Source: Zhihengliuella flava (GTDB taxonomy: Bacteria; Actinomycetota; Actinomycetes; Actinomycetales; Micrococcaceae). Taken from it: 64,000 nucleotides of DNA. Below, piece after piece: positions 60,703 to 64,000 of this stretch. The notes beneath the pieces are model-generated. The model ran no database searches, was not told the origin of the DNA, and saw only the letters and a program-made list of their open reading frames with translations. The stretch is taken from NCBI RefSeq assembly GCF_015751895.1, contig NZ_JADOTZ010000001.1, positions 1,798,001-1,862,000 on the forward strand, written 5' to 3'. The translations under genes were made by a program, and so were the position numbers. Position 1 is the stretch's first letter. Every line of letters starts with the position of its first letter.

Positions 60703-63700
60703 ATGGCTTCTTCCGACCGCGCGCACGCGTGGCCTGCGTTCGTCAAAACGGCAGGCTTTAAAGCGACGGCCGTGTCTGTGGCGGCGGCGCTCGCCGTGAC
60801 GGGAGCCGTGCTGTACCCGGGTTTTGAGACGGCCGACGTGGAGTTGAACGACGGCGGCGTGTGGGTGGTCAACCGCGCCGAGGGCAAGATCGGCCACGTG
60901 AACTATCAGTCCCGGGTGATCGACGGCGGCGTGGTCACCCCGTTGTCAGATTATGATCTGGCGCAGCACGGTGAATCGGTGTTTGTCCGGAACATGGAGC
61001 AAGCCTCCCTGACCACCATCGACCCGGCCATGGTGCAGTTCGCAGGTGACAGCAACCTCCCTGCCAACTCGTCCTTCTCCTTTGGCGCCTCCGTGGTGGC
61101 CGTGACGGATGCCGAACGCGGTACCGTCCAAGCTACGCCCATCGAGGGCCTCTCCGACTTCTCCGGCGAATCCGCCGAGCCGCTCATCGAAGCCGAGGGC
61201 GATGTCGCTGCGGTGGTGGGCCTCGACGACACGGTGTGGGCCGCGGATGTGCGCGCCGGGACCATCTCCAGCTTTAAGTTCGACGACGAGGGCACCGCCC
61301 AACCCGTCGAGGAGTTCGAGGTGCCGCAGATCAGCTCCCTCGCCGAACCGCAGCTGACCGCCGTGGGGGATACCGCCGTCGTCTTTGATGCGACCACGGG
61401 CCGTGTCATCACCACTGACGGTGGGGACACCACCGTGGAGAACGCCGCCAATGGCCAGCTCCAGGCTCCGGGGCCGGAGGATGACGGCGTGGCCATCGCG
61501 CTCGGCCAGAGCCTGGCCACGGTGAGCCTCAACGGACGGGACGTGAACTACGAGCAGCTGGACGCGTCCGGCACCCCGGTCCAGCCCGTGCGGGTGGGTT
61601 CCTGCACCTACGGCGCGTGGCAGGTCAGCGCTGAGTACCGGCGGGTGTGCGACGACGTCAACAACAACCAGGCCATGACGATCCCCGAAATGGACTCCGG
61701 CGCCGAGCTGCAGTTCCGCGTCAACCGGGACGTGGTGGTGCTCAACGACATCAACTCGGGCCAGGTGTGGCTGGCGAACGAGGGCATGGAGATCGTCTCC
61801 AACTGGTCCGACTTGGAGCCCCCGGCCGGCGAGGGCGAGGCCAAGGAGGAGGAGACCAAGGAGATCACCGAGGCGATTGAGCTGCCGAATCGCACGGAAG
61901 AGAACGTGGAACCCATCGCCGAGGACGACCTCTTCAAGGTCCGCCCGGGCAAGACGACCCTCCTGCCGGTGCTCTACAACGACGTGGATCCGGACGGCGA
62001 CCTATTGACGGCCACGCTCGAGGGCTCCGAGCCTTCGATCGGTGAGCTGCAGCCCGTGCACAACGGCACCGGATACCAGCTAGTGGTGGATGAGGATGCC
62101 AGCGGCACGGCCACGTTCACCTACACGGTGGATGACGGCCGGGGCGGCACTGATGCGGCCACCGTGACGATCCAGGTGGCGGGCGAAGGGGAGAACGAAG
62201 CGCCGCAGCAGGACCGCGTCACCGTGCTGCGCGTGCAGCAGGGTGAGTCCGTGGCCCAGAACGTGCTGACGGACTGGACGGATGCCGAGGGCGACGAGAT
62301 GCAGCTGCTCGGCGGCACCAGCGACGGAGACGACGTGATCCGGGCGCAGGCCGACGGCACGCTCACCTTCCAGGACGACGGCAAGCGGATTGGCCAGAAG
62401 GAAGTCACCATTCAGGTCTCCGACGGCGAGGAATCAACCAGCGGCCGCGTGCTCGTCGAGGTGCTCGCCGAGTCCACTGTCCCGCCCGTGACCGCCACGG
62501 ATCACGTGGTGGCGACGGTGGGGGAGCCGACCGTTTTTGAGCCCCTCACCAATGACCGGGATCCCTCCGGTGACGGGCTACGCTTGGCCTCCGTCAACGA
62601 CGTCACGGGCGTGGACACGGTGGTCAACAACGCGACCGGAACCGTCACCGTGACGGGCGAACGCACGGGCACCTTCTACACCGAATACGTGGCCACGAAC
62701 GGCCCCGCCAGCGCGCCGGGCCTCGTCCGGATCGACGTGGAAGAAGAGAACGAGGACGAGTCGGCCCCGATCGCCGTGCGGGACAACGCCCTCCTGCCGG
62801 CGGGTGAAGACGTTTTGGTCAACGTGCTGGGTAACGATGAGGACCCCGGCGGGGGAGTCCTGGTGGTGACGGCCGCGGAGAACAACACCGAGCTGCCCTT
62901 CTCCGTGAGCATCGAGCGTAACGGCTTTGTCCGGATCACCGACGTGCGCGGCCTGACGAGCCAAGCCAGCGTTGAGTACACCATCTCCAACGGTGAGCGC
63001 GAGGCGACGGGCGAGATCATTGTGAACCCCGTCCCGGCCCCGCCGCGGATGGACCCGCCGCAGGCCAACCCGGACACCGTCTCGGTCCGCGCCGGGGACG
63101 TCGCCACTGTCAAGGTGCTGGACAATGACATTCACCCCAACGGAGGTGAACTGACCCTGTTGCCGGAGCTCTCGGAGACCGAGGATTTGGGCGAAGGGTC
63201 GCTCATCTCCGTCGCGGATGACTCGGTCCGGTTCCGCGCCGGTGCCTTCGACGGCAGCGCGGACCAAGTCTCCGCCGTGTACACGGTGGCCGGCCCCGAT
63301 GGGCAGGAGGACAGCGCTACCGTCACGTTCAACATCCAGCCAGAGGCCGAGGCCGCGGACCTCGAGACGAACACGCCGCCGGTTCCTGAGCCCGTCGTCG
63401 GGCGCGTCTTCGCCGGCTCCAGCACCAACGTCGTCGTCCCCCTCGACGCGATCGATGCGGACGGAGACTCCGTCTCGCTCGTGCAGTTCGGCGATTCACC
63501 GACGCAGGGCACGGCCAAGATCCGCGGTGCGTCGATCGACTACACCGCCTATGAGGACGCCTCGGGGACGGACGAGTTCACTTACGTCGTCGAGGATCGA
63601 CTTGGCGCCCGGGCCACCGGCACCATCAAGATCGGCATCGCCCCGTTGGCCGAGGCCAATAACCCGCCGGTAGCGGTCAACGATTTCATCACCGTCCGCC

Positions 63701-64000
63701 CGGAACGTCCCGTCGCCGTCGACGTGCTGAGCAATGACACGGACCCGGACGGGGACCCCGTGTCCCTCATGCCCGAGGTCTCGAGTGAATCCACCGCCGA
63801 CGTCGAGGTCATCGATGGTCGCGTGGTCCTCACCTCGGCACCCGACGACGGCACGATCTCCGTGCGGTACACGGCCAGCGACGGCCGTGGCGGCACGGGG
63901 CGTGGCACCCTGACGGTGGCCTCCGACCCCGAGGCCACGCTGCTGGCCCCCATTGCGCGGGACGATCGCGTCTCCCTCGAGGAGATCATCGACTCGGAGA
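60703..64000 (+). CDS. large Ig-like/cadherin-type repeat protein, N-terminal part (partial)
   Basis: The frame from ATG 60703 stays open to the window end (more than 1,099 codons). A basic start with one membrane span (KATAVSVAAALAVTGAVLYPG) is followed by a propeller-like stretch (about 45-380). Then come repeated ~90-residue Ig-like domains, each with a DVLxNDxDPDGD-type calcium-binding signature (LLPVLYNDVDPDGDLL, VLVNVLGNDEDPGGG, VDVLSNDTDPDGDPV). Such proteins are widespread in actinobacteria, usually before MoxR, DUF58 and transglutaminase genes, and are thought to be surface or periplasmic scaffolds. The 3' end is outside the window. Confidence 0.88.
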   Translation, partial: MASSDRAHAWPAFVKTAGFKATAVSVAAALAVTGAVLYPGFETADVELNDGGVWVVNRAEGKIGHVNYQSRVIDGGVVTPLSDYDLAQHGESVFVRNMEQASLTTIDPAMVQFAGDSNLPANSSFSFGASVVAVTDAERGTVQATPIEGLSDFSGESAEPLIEAEGDVAAVVGLDDTVWAADVRAGTISSFKFDDEGTAQPVEEFEVPQISSLAEPQLTAVGDTAVVFDATTGRVITTDGGDTTVENAANGQLQAPGPEDDGVAIALGQSLATVSLNGRDVNYEQLDASGTPVQPVRVGSCTYGAWQVSAEYRRVCDDVNNNQAMTIPEMDSGAELQFRVNRDVVVLNDINSGQVWLANEGMEIVSNWSDLEPPAGEGEAKEEETKEITEAIELPNRTEENVEPIAEDDLFKVRPGKTTLLPVLYNDVDPDGDLLTATLEGSEPSIGELQPVHNGTGYQLVVDEDASGTATFTYTVDDGRGGTDAATVTIQVAGEGENEAPQQDRVTVLRVQQGESVAQNVLTDWTDAEGDEMQLLGGTSDGDDVIRAQADGTLTFQDDGKRIGQKEVTIQVSDGEESTSGRVLVEVLAESTVPPVTATDHVVATVGEPTVFEPLTNDRDPSGDGLRLASVNDVTGVDTVVNNATGTVTVTGERTGTFYTEYVATNGPASAPGLVRIDVEEENEDESAPIAVRDNALLPAGEDVLVNVLGNDEDPGGGVLVVTAAENNTELPFSVSIERNGFVRITDVRGLTSQASVEYTISNGEREATGEIIVNPVPAPPRMDPPQANPDTVSVRAGDVATVKVLDNDIHPNGGELTLLPELSETEDLGEGSLISVADDSVRFRAGAFDGSADQVSAVYTVAGPDGQEDSATVTFNIQPEAEAADLETNTPPVPEPVVGRVFAGSSTNVVVPLDAIDADGDSVSLVQFGDSPTQGTAKIRGASIDYTAYEDASGTDEFTYVVEDRLGARATGTIKIGIAPLAEANNPPVAVNDFITVRPERPVAVDVLSNDTDPDGDPVSLMPEVSSESTADVEVIDGRVVLTSAPDDGTISVRYTASDGRGGTGRGTLTVASDPEATLLAPIARDDRVSLEEIIDSE

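Overview
The window is high-GC DNA from an actinobacterium, most likely a Micrococcales/Micrococcaceae-type organism. Supporting signs are the Asp23/Gls24 envelope-stress operon with DUF2273, DUF6286 and AmaP-like members, the fba-DUF3151 pair, a class II aldolase, a RipA-like NlpC/P60 protein, a ROK-xylA-xylB locus and a large Ig-like-domain protein at the right edge. The taxonomic call is an inference from gene content; no rRNA is present.

Layout. 1-6.5 kb: end of a flavin monooxygenase gene, an amine-oxidase-like flavoprotein with arginine deiminase, a secreted NlpC/P60 peptidoglycan hydrolase, a cation diffusion facilitator with a small zincin, and a Glu-Asp-Phe tRNA cluster. 6.6-9.0 kb: a tightly overlapping five-gene Asp23 operon. 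9.0-21.6 kb: a surface-structure island. It holds a decayed copy of a tip-pilin gene, a 1360-residue LAQTG-anchored adhesin with nine identical 300-bp repeats, a degenerate IS30-family element, a truncated second copy of the DUF6286/AmaP region, and an intact pilus locus (tip pilin, major pilin, class C sortase). The island looks like a segmental duplication in which each copy lost a different part.

21.6-34 kb: mostly housekeeping genes (GH13 glucosidase, exonuclease III, a GntR-ABC operon, nadE, MarR, pyrE, GNAT, a frameshifted EamA transporter, CorA, a small Rho-N protein and an SDR). 34-48.4 kb: carbohydrate and zinc section, with XylR(ROK)-xylA-xylB, a Zur-box divergon (Cys-free L36 and a COG0523 protein), and a LacI-controlled sugar ABC operon ending in a GH3 glycosidase, then a gamma-glutamyltransferase. 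48.4-54.8 kb: MerR/SulP divergon, NhaA, SPOUT methyltransferase, aldolase and DUF3151.

54.9-59.2 kb holds the most interesting cassette. It has a small WXG100-like helical protein, a 474-residue protein with a WXG motif near its N terminus and a glycine-zipper C-terminal end, two related multi-spanning membrane proteins, and between them a protein whose two halves resemble LpqN/Mog1-like and EspG-like folds. I read it as a candidate type VII secretion effector, chaperone and immunity cassette. The secretion machinery is not in the window, so this is inference. The window closes with thymidine kinase, a TetR regulator and the start of a giant Ig-like/cadherin-type repeat protein.
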